A stretch of DNA of 64,000 nt from Heterohyrax brucei. Its lineage: Eukaryota > Chordata > Mammalia > Hyracoidea > Procaviidae. Positions within the stretch are counted from its first letter, which is position 1. The number at the start of each line of letters is the position of its first letter. The position numbers and the translations under genes were made by a program. The notes beneath the pieces are model-generated. The model was not told the origin of the DNA. It saw nothing but the letters and a program-made list of their open reading frames with translations, and did no database searches. Where the stretch lies: the NCBI GenBank assembly GCA_028571685.1, contig CM053141.1:136614833-136678832 (forward strand). The letters run 5' to 3'. Below are positions 11,040 to 22,099 of this stretch, piece by piece.

Positions 11040-11649
11040 AGAGGATTGAGGAGCTCAGTCGGCAATCTCTACCTGACACGACCTTCTTAGGGCAAAGGCA
11101 GCAGCAGCCCCAGGTGAAGAAGGCACCCAGGCAGCTGCACGACTTTCCCAAACGAGACAGAGAAACTCTGCAGAGGTAGAAAGACTGCACACACATCTGC
11201 CTTCTGCCCCCTCTACAACTCATATTTCATCCCTAACCAGCAAGAAGTGATAACCACAGCCCTACTTGTTGGATACACTCACCACACCAGTTGCTCTATT
11301 TGCAAGGAGGGTACAAATCCCTGCTCCTGTGCACCTGAATTGAAGATACATGAAGGTCAATGTACAACCTACCTACCCTCAGCTGCCTTGTAGGACTGAT
11401 AAACAGAGAGCCGAGCTCCCACTCCTACCCACTGCTCCGCTTGCCCAGAGACAGGTAAGGAGCACACCAGCACAGCTTATTCAGCAACTAGATCACCATG
11501 CTAGCCATCTTGGCAGGAATCATCAAAACAAAACAAAACAAAAAAAGAAACAGAACTTAGCAGACGTAGAACTTAACCCCCCTATGCCACTAGAGTTTCC
11601 AATATAGACAACAGAGAACACAAACGGGAAACCTTTTGGGAACTGAAGT
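11040..11649 (+). repeat. GC-richer leader-like block preceding an L1-type 3' UTR
   Basis: About 600 bp, visibly richer in C and G than its surroundings ('caggcagctgcacgactttc', 'ccgagctcccactcctaccc'), with an A-rich patch 'aaaacaaaacaaaacaaa' near 11527. It joins the L1-like 3' UTR at 11650 without any recognisable ORF1 or ORF2. It resembles a LINE 5' UTR in composition and position, but no homologous leader elsewhere in the window confirms this. Confidence 0.35.
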
Positions 11650-12440
11650 TGCTAGGTTTGAAGGCAGGGAATCACAGACTTGAGTCATTTCTACCTCAAC
11701 TGGCACAACATAGTTCATATTTATAAAGACAGTGTTCTCCAGCCTGCTTTGCTAAGGAGCATATGCGGTCTTGAAGGGCTGTAAGATCAATACAACTATT
11801 GATCTTGTCCAGTCCAGAGCAAAGAAGAGGGAGAAAACAAACAAACAAACCAAAGATGCAAGCAATGAATCCAGAGGACTAGTAGACCCAAAGAAGCACA
11901 GTCTACACGACCCTGAGACGACAAGAACCAGACGGTCCCCAGCTACCACTACTCACCACTCAGACTGGGATCACAACAGAGGGTCCCAGAAAGAGCACAA
12001 GAAAAATATTGGGCAAAAAGTCAGATTCACAAAAAAAAACCAGACTCATTGGTCTGACAGTGACCAGCAGAACTTCCCAGACTATAGTCCTAAGACACCT
12101 TTCTGATCTGGAACTTAAGCCATTCCCAGAGACTACCTGCCAGCAACAACAATCACATAAAGCAAACAAGAATGCCCCAGAGGAAAGTGTCCCTTAGAAT
12201 AATCAATTATATGAGATCGAAAGGTCAAGTTTGCTCTAAAACAAAGATAAGAAGGCAGGACGTAGTAGAAAATCACAAAGATAGGAAAAAGGGAGCCCAG
12301 GACAGAAATGGGGAGAGGGCCGACACACTGAGGGGAATGACACAAGATCAAGAAACACTTTATGTGCAAACAACCAAATGGGAATCTCATTTGCTCTGTA
12401 AAATTTCACCTAATGAACAATTAAAAAAAAAAAGAAATAT
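11650..12440 (+). mobile_element. L1-type 3' UTR, subfamily B
   Basis: Collinear with 33780-34455: shared blocks include 'ggcacaacatagttcatat' versus 'ggcataacatagtttata', 'gagactacctgccagca' versus 'gagagcatctttcaagg', 'cagactatagtcctaagaca' and, at the end, 'gaaacactttatgtgcaaac' with 'cacctaatgaacaatt', followed by an A-run. The 33-kb copy continues upstream into an L1 ORF2 end, which supports the L1 assignment. It differs from the other L1 3' UTR group (928, 15587, 51491, 58030). Confidence 0.65.
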
Positions 12441-13779
12441 GCAGAAAGATTTGGATGTATTTTGTGTGCATTGATTGTTGTGACTAATACAAAATGCGAA
12501 ATAAATATGAGGCAGATTTTCCCCAGTGCCATGACATTTCCAGGTGCCATTGTTTCTGGGATCCTACCAAATGACTCTGTCTTCTGTTATAGTATACTAA
12601 ATGGCTCCATGGTGGCATGAAAGCAGATAATGTAGCTCCCAAGGGAGCTGTGTAAAAACCAGGGAATAATTTAGGCACTGGCCTAATTAGGGTCTATTGT
12701 TCACTCAAGTAAACAACAATTTAAAGGAGCTAGTAGTACATATATGATCTCTTGTTAGAGTTCAAAAAGGACACAAGTTATTTCCAAGTGCAGAAATTAC
12801 ATGCAAGTCTCTCTTAAATGATTACATTAGAGCTGTTAAGATTACATGTATTAATATATACATTCATATATATAATCACTTTTAACCGGTACGATGGTAG
12901 ATTCTCCTAGTTGGTATAGTAATTCAGTATTGTTTGACTTGTTTCTTATATGAGCATATAATGTAGACTGGATACACTGCAGAGATTTTAAAATTAGAGG
13001 TCATGTTCTTAAAAAGGGCTCACAGGCCAAATCATCACCTGTTTTGCAGAGAACATTTTATTGAAACTCAGCCATGCCCATTCTTTGAGGATTGTCTGTG
13101 GTTGCCTTCGTGCTAAAATGGCAGAGTTGAATAGTGGAGCAAGAGACCATATGGACACCGAAGTCTAAAATATTTATGGCCCTTTACAGGAAAAAAAAAG
13201 ATGCCAACTCCAACTCCAGGTTTGAAAGGGTTTTGGAGACTTGGGTATACACTGAGTTTGAAAAAGCTCAAATGCTTTAAAGGCCAGGTAAAAGGGGCAA
13301 ATATAAATGTAGGCTGATCAAATGCAAGGAAAGGTGGAGAAAAGTGGACATCATTTAAAGATTATGGTTGAGAATTCACTCCAACCTGCTTTTGCCAAGG
13401 TGAAATGCAAGCCCTGGGGCATTGCTTCTTACAAATTTGGAAAAGGTGGCAGATTTCCATTTCTTTAATCAAATTTCCAGATTCCCAATCATTTTCAGTG
13501 TACACCAAGGAGCTCTGGCCACCGTTTCCACTTCTGGCTCAGAAACAGGTAACAAACAGAATGAAGAAAGGACACAGCTGATTCTGATTTTACAAATGGT
13601 TTTGGCTCCTTCCAGTGAAGGCCTCAGTGGACAGATTGAATTTGTGTAATGCAAAGAATGACAGACAGCACGGAAAGAGAAAAGCACCGGGCGTATCCAT
13701 CAATTTCAATATAAACCCCATCATTTCCAAGGCAATGATGTCTGCTACGGGGAGGACAGAGACGTGGCAACACCTGCCG
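12441..13779. other. Unassigned sequence
   Basis: No family recognised. 12840-12880 is a short AT-rich stretch ('taatatatacattcatatat'). The open frames at 12484-12678 and 13422-13687 show no protein features. Confidence 0.4.
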
Positions 13780-13998
13780 AAGCTGAGCAACTGAAAAGAG
13801 TAAAAAAAAAAAAAAAATTCATTTACCTGAGCTGCCAAATCACAGCAGATGGTGAGATCTGAAGGGAGATAGACATTAAGACCCGGAAAGCAAGCAATTC
13901 ATCCTGTCAACTTTCAAAGAGCTGGTGCAGCTGAAAGATCAGCCTAAGATAGAAAATGTACAGCAGTCGTGTTTGACAACAATCAAACCTGCCTATAG
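13780..13998 (+). pseudogene. Possible non-LTR reverse-transcriptase relic
   Basis: After a poly-A run (13802-13817), frame 13818 onward reads 'FIYLSCQITADGEI', a stop, then 'REIDIKTRKASNS' and further stops. That resembles the linker after the RT palm in several non-LTR elements, where F-x-Y-L-G-S-x-I-T-x-D-G is followed by an E-I..R-I..K-A helix. It is not in frame-continuous contact with a recognisable RT upstream and is not near-identical to the RTE copies in this window, so the source clade is unknown. Confidence 0.35.
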
Positions 13999-14232
13999 GG
14001 CTGATGATGAAGAGGTAACCTACTAAGAAAGTGGGATCCCTTTAGCCATAGGACACACCCTTAAAACTGTGTGGAGTTAAATAACAGCAGCTAGCCAGAT
14101 GTGGGAGTTTGGAAGAGAGCAGGATGTGTAGTGTATCAAAAACAAATTGGCAGACAAATAAAGTAACAAGAATTTTCAGGTAGAGTATAGAAGAGTGAGA
14201 TAGCCTTGAGCTAAGAGAGAATCTGTAGATTC

Positions 14233-14808
14233 TGTGTTAGTGTCTTAGTCATATAGTGCTGCTATAGCAGAGATACTACCAGACAAATTTTATTTTGATT
14301 TATTCTGAGTTTTTTAAGTTTTAAAAAGAGGAATTTTATGTTGTCACAGTCCAGTAGGCTAAAAGTCCAATATAGGATGTCAGCTCCAGGGGAGGACTTT
14401 CTCTGATGACTGGAGGAAGGTCTGTGTGATCGATCTTCCCCCGGACTGGAAGCTTCTGAATCATAGTGACCCTGGTCCTTTCTAAAGGATGTGCTCAGCT
14501 CCTGGCACTGTTTCTTGGTGGGGTGAGGTCCCCAAATCTCTCTGCTAGCCTTCTTTCCTTTATATTTCAAGACACTGTCTCAAGGCACAAACAGTCGTAC
14601 ACAGTGAGTCCTGGTGGACCAACAGAACTGCTGCCAAACTTCCCTCACTAACATTTCAGAGGTATGGTTTACAACACGGAGGACATACACAATACCAGAG
14701 ATCATAGCCCAGCTAAGCTGCTACACAGATTTTTGGGGGGGTCTTAAACACTTAGCAAGCTGCCATCTGAGGTATACCAAATGGTCCCAATTCAATTCAA
14801 TCCATGAC
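14233..14808 (-). mobile_element. MaLR/ERVL-like solitary LTR with an L1 patch
   Basis: Same LTR family and orientation as 3815-4363: 'gtgtcttagtcatatagtgc', 'tgctatagcagagatacta', 'cagctccaggggaggacttt', 'gtggggtgaggtccccaaat' and a terminal 'ttcaattcaatccatgaca'. Between 'ttttggggg' and that terminal block lies a 51-bp stretch (14740-14790) that matches the L1 3' UTR instead of the LTR. An A/T-rich expansion near 14286-14340 is also lineage-specific. No internal retroviral sequence adjoins. Confidence 0.65.
14740..14790 (+). repeat. 51-bp L1 3' UTR patch inside the LTR
   Basis: Begins 'ggtcttaaacacttagcaag' and ends 'accaaatggtcccaa'. Collinear matches are 1137-1187, 15822-15870 and the complement of 58660-58710. 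The patch has no A tail and no visible duplication of its own. Confidence 0.7.
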
Positions 14809-14844
14809 AATTAGTCTTTCCCATTTCTAGGTCCCAATGTAGGT

Positions 14845-15125
14845 GTCATGGTGACTCATTGGTAGAATTCTCATCTTACATGCAGGAGACCCAGTTTACT
14901 TCTCAGGCTGTCCACTTTAGCACAGCCATTCATCTATCCTTAGGAACTTGGATGCTGAACAGATTTCAGCAGAGCTTCTAGACCAAGACATACCCGAAAG
15001 AAAGTTCTATCAGTCTACTTCTGAAAATCAGGCAACAAAAGTCCTGTGGAACAGAAGTATTTGGTTCTGTGGGGTATGGGGTTGGCAGGACTCTTGAGTT
15101 GACTCCATGACAGCCAACAAAAAAA
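14845..15125 (+). repeat. tRNA-Gly-headed RTE-tail SINE
   Basis: The head 'gactcattggtagaattctc' with 'ggagacccagtttacttctc' is tRNA-Gly-like (A box, anticodon-arm remnant, B-box region). It is followed by an RTE-5'-like segment ('ggatgctgaacagatttcag', 'cagagcttctagaccaagac', 'ctacttctgaaaatcagg') and a tail ('gagttgactccatgacagcc'). Same architecture as 2577-2880, opposite strand. Confidence 0.65.
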
Positions 15126-15407
15126 TCTCCCCAAAATAAGCTCCCAAGATGACATGGACAATTTTGAATAAGCTCCTGCCTGCCTGAAGCACTGGCAGAC
15201 TGATAAGGCGACAATTGCTGATTCTGTAATGTCATCTTGAGAGGCTGCCTCCAGCCCCATTTCCCCCAACTCATTTATTCATTCACTAGTGCATTTTTTC
15301 ATTTGTTCCACAAACACATATTAAGTAACATATCATGTGCCAGTACCTCTTGGAGTTTGTAGTTTACTACTTTCTAGTTGCTCTTCATTTTCTTCTTATT
15401 TAGGAAG
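15126..15407. other. Unassigned; ancient repeat remnant at the right
   Basis: 15270-15350 ('ttatgtattcattcac' type, 'aacatatcatgtgccagtac') looks like the common ancient 'tattgagcacctactatgtgccagg' class. The left part is unassigned. Confidence 0.4.
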
Positions 15408-15530
15408 AATATAATTATAATTGTACCTGCTTGTAGAATGATAAGAATTAATGGAACATTTCTATAGGCCATAGCATGGGGTTTAGCACAGCAAGTACTT
15501 AACAAATGTTGTAATTACTACAATTAACAT
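15408..15530 (+). repeat. MIR 3' half relic
   Basis: 'attgtacctgcttgtagaat' followed by 'gataagaattaatggaac' and 'tagcacagcaagtacttaac' and 'aaatgttgtaattacta' follows the 3' half of MIR. Confidence 0.55.
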
Positions 15531-15572
15531 ACTTGAATCTATTTTCTATGCTCTGTTGGTACCTTGTTAATA

Positions 15573-16483
15573 AAAAGACCTGAAGATAGTCGATGGGAAT
15601 TTCATTAGGTGAAAGCAGTGTCAGCATGCAGTAGAGAACAGATCAACTGGACTACACCATAAACTGAAAGGTTTTCTAAACTCAACCCAGAATTTCAAAG
15701 GATAGAACAGAAGGGACAGGGGCCTGGGGACCATGTTCTCAGGGGACATTGAGGTCAATTGGCATAACTAGTCTTTTGGTAAGAGAGTCTTCTGCACCCC
15801 ATATTGGTGAGTGGCACCTGGGGTCTTAAAAGCTAGCAAACTGACATCTGAGGTAGACCAAATGGTCCCAGCCCATCTGAAACAGATGATAACTGAGAAC
15901 ATTGAAGACACGAGGAAAAACAAGCCCAGGAGACAGAAGGATTCATATGAATAGGAAACTGTATCAACATGAGACCAGAAGAACCAGATGGTGCTTGGCC
16001 ACCACCAAAGGCAGTCACGAAGGGTGACACAGTATAGAATCCCTAAGGGAAAATGAGAAAAAGAGGTGTGTAGCTCAAGAACTGTACTAAAGATGAGAAT
16101 TGATATTCTGGCAGCCTGGAATGTCCCCTGGGAACATGGCCCCTAGACCTGCTGCTGGCCCTAACCAGAAATCAGTACTGATGTCATGTCTTCAGAAAAG
16201 AATGGCCTGGACTCAGAGACACAATGTGACCACATGGTGTGTGTACTTTATAATTTCATACATTTATCGTAGACTGTCCTACTGATTTCTTTCCGGATGA
16301 GAGAGAAAAAGGTGGAGAGGAGGGGACAGGTGCTCATTAAGGGGATACTAGAAATATAGAGTGTAAAGGAGGAATGTGCTGCCACTGGGTAAGGAGAGTA
16401 GATAGAGCTGCAGATAGGCAGGCATGCAAAATCGATTTGGATTGTATAATTTCAGTTAATCACAATTTAAAAAAATCTGAAGA
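15573..16483 (+). mobile_element. 5'-truncated L1 3' UTR
   Basis: Collinear with 928-1766 through 'agtcttctgcaccccatatt', 'ctgacatctgaggtagacca', 'aaccagatggtgcttggcca', 'gtgaccacatggtgtgtgta' and the ending 'cagttaatcacaattt'. A plausible short target duplication brackets it (15573-15586 and 16471-16483, sharing 'aaaa.a.ctgaaga'), which puts the insertion at about 15587-16470. No ORF2 sequence is included; it starts at nearly the same place as the 928 copy. Confidence 0.8.
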
Positions 16484-16517
16484 CGCCTCTCCCTTCTCAA
16501 TGTTTTTTTGTTATCTA

Positions 16518-16600
16518 GAGCAGAGGTTTGCAATTTTTTTTCTGCAAAAACTTACATAATGAATATTTAAACTTTGTATAAGAGATAGAGAAAGTTACTG
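16518..16600 (+). repeat. Possible hAT/MER20-like DNA transposon relic
   Basis: 'cagaggtttgcaattttttt' then 'tctgcaaaaacttac' and 'gaatatttaaactttgtat' resembles the start of the ancient 'caggggtcggcaaactttttctgtaaagggcc' group. Short and diverged. Confidence 0.3.
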
Positions 16601-16849
16601 CATGCCCCAAATAGCAGGAAGGCTTCTCTGATAAGGAAAACTAATTAGGAAAGAGCAGTTGCCCTGTTTCCAAGGTTCTTTATCAGAGAATGTTCTGGGT
16701 CCATTGTCTTTACTTAGGTAGCTTGGATGGGAAGTACAGAGTCAGACCATTCCCCCTGATACAATTCCATCTCATCATCCTCCATTCCTCTTATGAAAAC
16801 GAATATCTTGCTATTCCTTGAATTCATTATGTACTTTCTTACCTCTCTG
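16601..16849. other. Unassigned sequence
   Basis: No repeat or coding signal recognised. Confidence 0.4.
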
Positions 16850-18030
16850 AAAATTTGACTGAGATAAAAGTTAACTCAAAATGGATCAATGACCTAAATG
16901 TAACAAGTAAATCCATGAAAATCTTAGCATAAATAATGCTTGGGCACTTAATATTTGATAATGGGTTCTTAGATATGACATAAACAACAGAAAACAAAAT
17001 AAATAAGCTGAACGTCATCAAAATTAAAAAATTTGTGGTATCAGTTTTAGCAGACATGGGCGAAGAATTTGTAAACCACATACGATAAGAGTTTAATATG
17101 CAAAATATATAAAGTACTCCTACTACTGAATGATAAAAAGACCAGCAATCCAATAAAAAAAATTAGCAAAGAACTTAAAGATATTTTGCTAAAGAAGGTA
17201 CACAAATGGTATTCACTAAAAAAGATGTACAAGTAGTCAATAAGCCCATGAAAAGATGGTCAGTGTTCTTAGTCATTACGGAAATGGAAACAAACCCATG
17301 ATGAGGTACCACTTCACCTTCGGTACGATAGCTGTTATCAGACAGGATGGAAAACAAGTGTTTGTGAGGATGTGGAGAAATCATCCATTGCTGGTGAGAT
17401 TGTAAAATGGTAATCTGATGTAGAAAACAGTCTGGCGGTTCCTCAGAAAGTTAGACATAGATTTACCATATGACTCAGTAATTTAACTTTTAAGTGTACT
17501 TTCCAAGGTCTCAAAAGCAAGAATTCAAACAGGCAGTTGTACACCAATGTTCATCTCAGCATATTTGCAATAGCCAAGAGATGGAAGTACCTCAAATGTT
17601 CATTAACAGATGAGCGGATAAGTAAAATTTAATAAATCAATACAACGAAATGCTATTTAGCCATAAAGAAAAATCACTTTCCGATACATGCTTTTACATA
17701 GATGAAATTTGAAAACTCTATGCTGAGTGAAATAAGTCAGACATAAATGGACAAATATTCTGTGATACTATTTACATAAAATATCAAGAATAAGCAAGTG
17801 CACAGAGACCAAAGTTTATTAGTGGTTTCCAGGGGTAGTTGGAAAGAGGAGAGTAGGAATTATCGCTTAAGGGGCACTGAATTTCTGTTACAGATGGTAA
17901 AAAAGCTTAGAAATGAATAGTGGTGATTGTTGTACAACATGGTGAAGATAATTGATGTCACTCAACTGCACACATAAAATAGTTGAAATGGCAAATGTCT
18001 TGTTACGTATATTTTACAACAATTTAAAAA
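16850..18030 (+). mobile_element. Older L1 (L1M-like): end of ORF2 plus 3' UTR
   Basis: Typical mammalian L1 order: 'gatcaatgacctaaatgtaa' (ORF2 C-terminal region), 'cagcaatccaataaaaa', 'aggatgtggagaaatcatcc', 'cagtctggcggttcctcaga', 'agccataaagaaaaatcact', 'gctgagtgaaataagtcaga', then a 3' UTR with 'ggtttccaggggtagttgga' and 'cacataaaatagttgaaatg'. Stops in all frames. This copy keeps the ORF2 C-terminal coding region that the L1 at 58-64 kb lacks. Confidence 0.85.
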
Positions 18031-18084
18031 AATAAAGATTACAGAGTTATTACTCAATGAATACAGAATTTTCAACTAAAAGGA

Positions 18085-18205
18085 GTTAGAGTTAGTAGTG
18101 ATGATTTCAGAATATGGTGAGTACAATTAATGCCACTGACTTACACATTAAAAATAGTTCAAATGGCCAATTTATATAGATATAAAACACAATAAAATCT
18201 AAAAA
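18085..18205 (+). repeat. Second short L1 3' tail
   Basis: 'atatggtgagtacaattaat', 'gacttacacattaaaaatag' and 'ttcaaatggccaatttata' repeat the final part of the preceding L1 3' UTR, ending in an A-run. Either an independent 5'-truncated insertion or a tail duplication. Confidence 0.6.
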
Positions 18206-18605
18206 AAAATTGATAACATGCTTACTATAAATTAAATAATATAGAGGTATCTAAAATTGAATGAGAGCCTAGTTTATGTACTATACTTTGTGTAACCCTC
18301 ATTTTCCATTCACAAATATCATTTCATACATAGTTTCTATCTTATCCCTCAAAGGATTTTTATTATACCATTATATAAATGAATTAGAATTTATTTTAAC
18401 AGCCACCCTGCACTTTAAGCATCTTCATCTACATGTTACTTTTTTCTGTCTTAAAAGACTTCACTCAGTCTATTTGTAATCTTTTTTTGTTCTTAAGAAC
18501 CAACTTTAAAAACAAATTTTTCATCAAGTCCATCACCCCTATTCACTATGCAGAAGTCTCTCTGCTCTCTTTTAGTTGATCTGCATCTTCACTACCAAAA
18601 TCAAA
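18206..18605. other. Unassigned AT-rich sequence
   Basis: No family recognised. Confidence 0.4.
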
Positions 18606-18722
18606 ACCCAACCTGCTGCCATCAAGTTGGTTCCAGCTCATAGTGATCCTATAGCCCAGAGTAGAACTGCCCCATGGAATTTACAGCAGTTGACTACTGC
18701 ACCACCAGGGTTTCCAATCTCC
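18606..18722 (-). repeat. AfroSINE-type SINE with internal deletion
   Basis: Tail side 'ctgccatcaagttggttcca' and 'gcccagagtagaactgcccc' are clear and the head end 'ctgcaccaccagggtttcc' is clear, but the expected B-box segment between them is missing ('ttacagcagttgactactgc' spans the junction). 117 bp against about 160-170 for full copies. Confidence 0.75.
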
Positions 18723-19692
18723 ACTACAATTTAAAAGTTTTTAATGGCACTGCTGAACCAATGATCACAATGTCTCCTACTTTAGTGTTTTGTGTTTTAA
18801 ACAAGGTAAGTCGACTTTTCCTGTTACTTGAAACCAAAGGAATTCTAACTTACACAGTATTCGGGAACACCTAGCTTTATGCACTGATCACTGTAGGTAC
18901 GAGATAAACATGCCTGGTCTTTGTCATTAGCTGTGTTCACCAGCCCTTATCCACTTTGGTGTCACTGGGGACCGGTATAGTGATTTACTTATGGTAGAAT
19001 TTCAATAAATACCTATCTAGTGAGTTAGTGGCTCAGCCATAGAAGTAAGATAGTTGACTTAATGGCAAAGGGATGGGACAACTTAAAACTCTGAGCCAGG
19101 TTTCTTCATCTTTAAGGGGCTATCATTTCAACTGCTTTGGTGATGAAAAAGACCAGAAGTAAAGGACAGGGTAATACTATAAACTGGAATGCTAGTAACT
19201 CAAATGTCTAGTATACATAAAGTTCAGTTTTCTACTGCTCAGATGTTTAGGAGACAGCCTTAATTTAAAGCACAATCATGATATATGTTCTATGAAATTG
19301 AAAAAAGACAGTGATTTTTTTAAAGCTCTTTTTTTTTTTAAAGGCTGTTACACTGGGATCTAGGTGAGGTATTCACAATGGATTAACCTCCAGAGGCCTG
19401 GTTTCTTGGTAGCTGATCAATGCCGTCTTTCTTTGTACCCCATTATTTGGATGAACAAAGGTGGTGTCAACCACCAAAGAAGGAAAGCCACATTGAGTAT
19501 TACACAGAAGCATACATTTCCTTGCATAGTGATTGTGTGCAGTACTAACTGACTTTTCTGATTTACTGGTAACTCTAAGAATGGATCTCAGTACAGGCAG
19601 TAAATTAAGGACAATCCTGTATTCACAACATTGTATTTATGGCTTCCTGAGAGTGACAAGATAATCCAGTAACAATTTTTCATAAAGCCAGT
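18723..19692. other. Unassigned single-copy sequence
   Basis: No repeat recognised apart from short T-runs near 19316-19340. Confidence 0.4.
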
Positions 19693-19870
19693 CACTGTAC
19701 AAAGTGCATTTAACTCCCATAACAAAAGTAGGATATAGGTATTTTTATCCCCATTTTACAGAGTAAGAAGTTGAAATGTAGGTTATGACTGTTAATGTAC
19801 ACGCTTATACTCATACAGCTAGTGACAGTCATATTTTAGTGTCCCTGACTCACAGGTCCATGTTTTTCTA
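19693..19870 (-). repeat. MIR relic
   Basis: 'aactcccataacaaaagtag', 'atccccattttacagagtaa', 'actcatacagctagtgacag' and 'gactcacaggtccatg' are the inverted MIR blocks in order. Confidence 0.7.
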
Positions 19871-20863
19871 AAACATTCATGATATGAGAATTCAAATAGA
19901 GAACTCACTTCAAACTTCTTGTTTTCTTAGGACAATGTGAATACCATGTCTTCTCATAAACCATCATTTAAGAAGGGAGCCAGAAGCCCCCAAACATTCT
20001 TCAGCTCTGTAATCCAAATGATTCGACTAGTAGAACCAGCTTACATTTTGAGCTATTTGTAAGAGAATGTAACTCTTTCCCCTTGAAGAGCAGGAGAATG
20101 TGAGAGATAATTGTCTTAGGGAAAAATTTCATGATTGAGGAAAAAAAGAGAGAAAAAGCAGAAGAAGGATGAAGAACTGGAAGATTTATATTACTTTTTC
20201 TCACTATGTAATTTACGTAGTGAGGCAGTCATAGACCTGAGTTTTGCCTTTCTGTAACTTGAGGCCAAATGTATAGTAGTATTCCTAATAGGAGAGTGGG
20301 GTTCTAGAACAAGGAAGATACTCCTTGATGCTGAGCTTTACATGCTTCGAGAGCACAGTCAAACACATATGGCCAGTTACGTTTGTTGGCTGCCGCCCTG
20401 GAACTATACACGGGCATTGGAGAGAGGGCAGCAGGGAGTGTGACTTACTATGAGTAGCCTTTGTTAGTGTAAGGCTGTTGGTCTTTCACATTTCTGCACA
20501 CCTCGTGAGCAGAGACAAAAACTACCCTTTCAAAGATGTGCGTACAGTAAACAGTAACTCCCTCTGAGCTGAAAGCTGATTTGTTTAGTGTCTACTGTGT
20601 AGAAGATAGTATGTTTCTCTGTGACAAAGCTCAGGCTGGTTTACTTCCAGCTTATTATAAAAAATGAGGGTTTCCTATACCTTGGCTCCCTTGGCTGTAA
20701 TGTAAACCAACATTATCCCTTTCCATCACCCCTGTGTGACTTGGGGGCAAGCGGAGCTGATTTAGTCATGATGTTCATATTGATTGCTATGTTGTGAGTA
20801 ATAATATCCTTGCTTTTATTCCAGGAATCTTGTGTCTTCTATCAGCTTAATTTATTAGCTTAT
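19871..20863. other. Unassigned single-copy sequence
   Basis: No repeat recognised. 20450-20800 is complex and repeat-free; no exon signal is evident. Confidence 0.4.
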
Positions 20864-21038
20864 AAAAAAACAAAAAACGAAACTCACTACCATTGGGTTG
20901 ATTTCTGACTCATAGCGACACTATAGGAGAGAGTAGAATGGCCCCAAAGAGCTTCCAAGGAGGGCCTGGCAGATTTGAATTGTTGACCTGTAGGTTAGCA
21001 GCCATAGCACTTAACAACTATAACACAAGGGTTTCCAT
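20864..21038 (-). repeat. AfroSINE-type SINE, near full length
   Basis: A-rich start 'aaaaaaacaaaaaacgaaac' (complement of the T-rich 3' end), 'gactcatagcgacactatag', 'gcttccaaggagggcctggc' and the head 'gtaggttagcagccatagca' ... 'caagggtttcc'. Confidence 0.85.
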
Positions 21039-22099
21039 TAGTTTATAAGCATAGTGATATCTCAAATTCTTCAGAGTTATTGATGAAGACCTAGCAATCT
21101 ATGTTGTCACAGCTTTTATTTTATCTTTCAGAACATTTGGGAGGCGGTGGTGGCAGCTGGCATCACACAGCCCACAGTAACTACTATTCAAACTGTCTCC
21201 TTCCCTCAATTACCCTAAGCTCCTTGTAGCTTCTTTTTCTCTTTCACCAAAACAAAATCGACCTCATCATGTGACACGTCGCACCCACTTTCTCAGGCTT
21301 CCACCCTCGTTGCCTTCTATGCTCAACACCTACCATTTCATCACAATTTTGGGGCCCCCACCTTGCCCCTACCCAACCCTATACACCCCTCAAGCAAACA
21401 GAGTTGCAGTCTTTCTTACATTGGACTGTTTTTCTCTTGAAACTAGCTTTTAGTGTGTGTGTTCTTTCTCTCTTCTGAGATACTAGGCTGGCTATTCCCA
21501 AATGCTTTGTTGCAAACAGGAAAAGGAGGGAGGTCTTGAACCCTTTACATGTGATTAATTGTTGTTGTGTCATACCAGCCTGGCATTCAACTCAGCTAAC
21601 TCTCTAACATCTTGTAACTGATGATGTTGTCACCTGATGGTTAAGGGCAACTGTTCAGTGTTTTGATTCTATATTTGGGTTTGGTCTCTAGCTCCATTGG
21701 ATACAATTTTCTTTTTAACAGCTCATATTCCCATGGAGTTTATACAAGCTTTCTCAGCTGGTTCAGCAGGACAGTTAATTAGCACAGTCACTTCAGCTGT
21801 GCTGACATTGGTTGATGATACCAGCGTAAAAACAGAAATGTTTTGGAGTGGTAGGCTGTGTCAACTGATGCCAAAGGAGCCATGCTGCCTTTTTCTCTTC
21901 TGTTCAAAATATGCTTAATTGTAGCTCTTTTACCAGAGTACAGATAACACTAGTGATTAATAGAAAAAAAGAAAAATCTAGTATAATAGCAAGCCAGAAA
22001 GGAGATAATCCCAGCCATTAAATAAAATTTATTTCCAAAGAGACAATATATAGAGTTGTATGACATTGAAAGCACAAAATAACGTTATTTTTATCTTGC
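21039..22099. other. Unassigned single-copy sequence
   Basis: No repeat recognised. The frame at 21697-21918 begins just upstream of an acceptor-like 'ttttctttttaacag', but nothing else supports an exon. Confidence 0.4.

Noticed and set aside
10831..11223. 130-codon minus-strand open frame with Cys-rich text
   Set aside because: Opposed by open frames on the other strand, no family resemblance, within a GC-richer repeat-like block.
21697..21918. Possible exon after an acceptor-like 'ttttctttttaacag'
   Set aside because: No donor site, domain or neighbouring exon can be supported.
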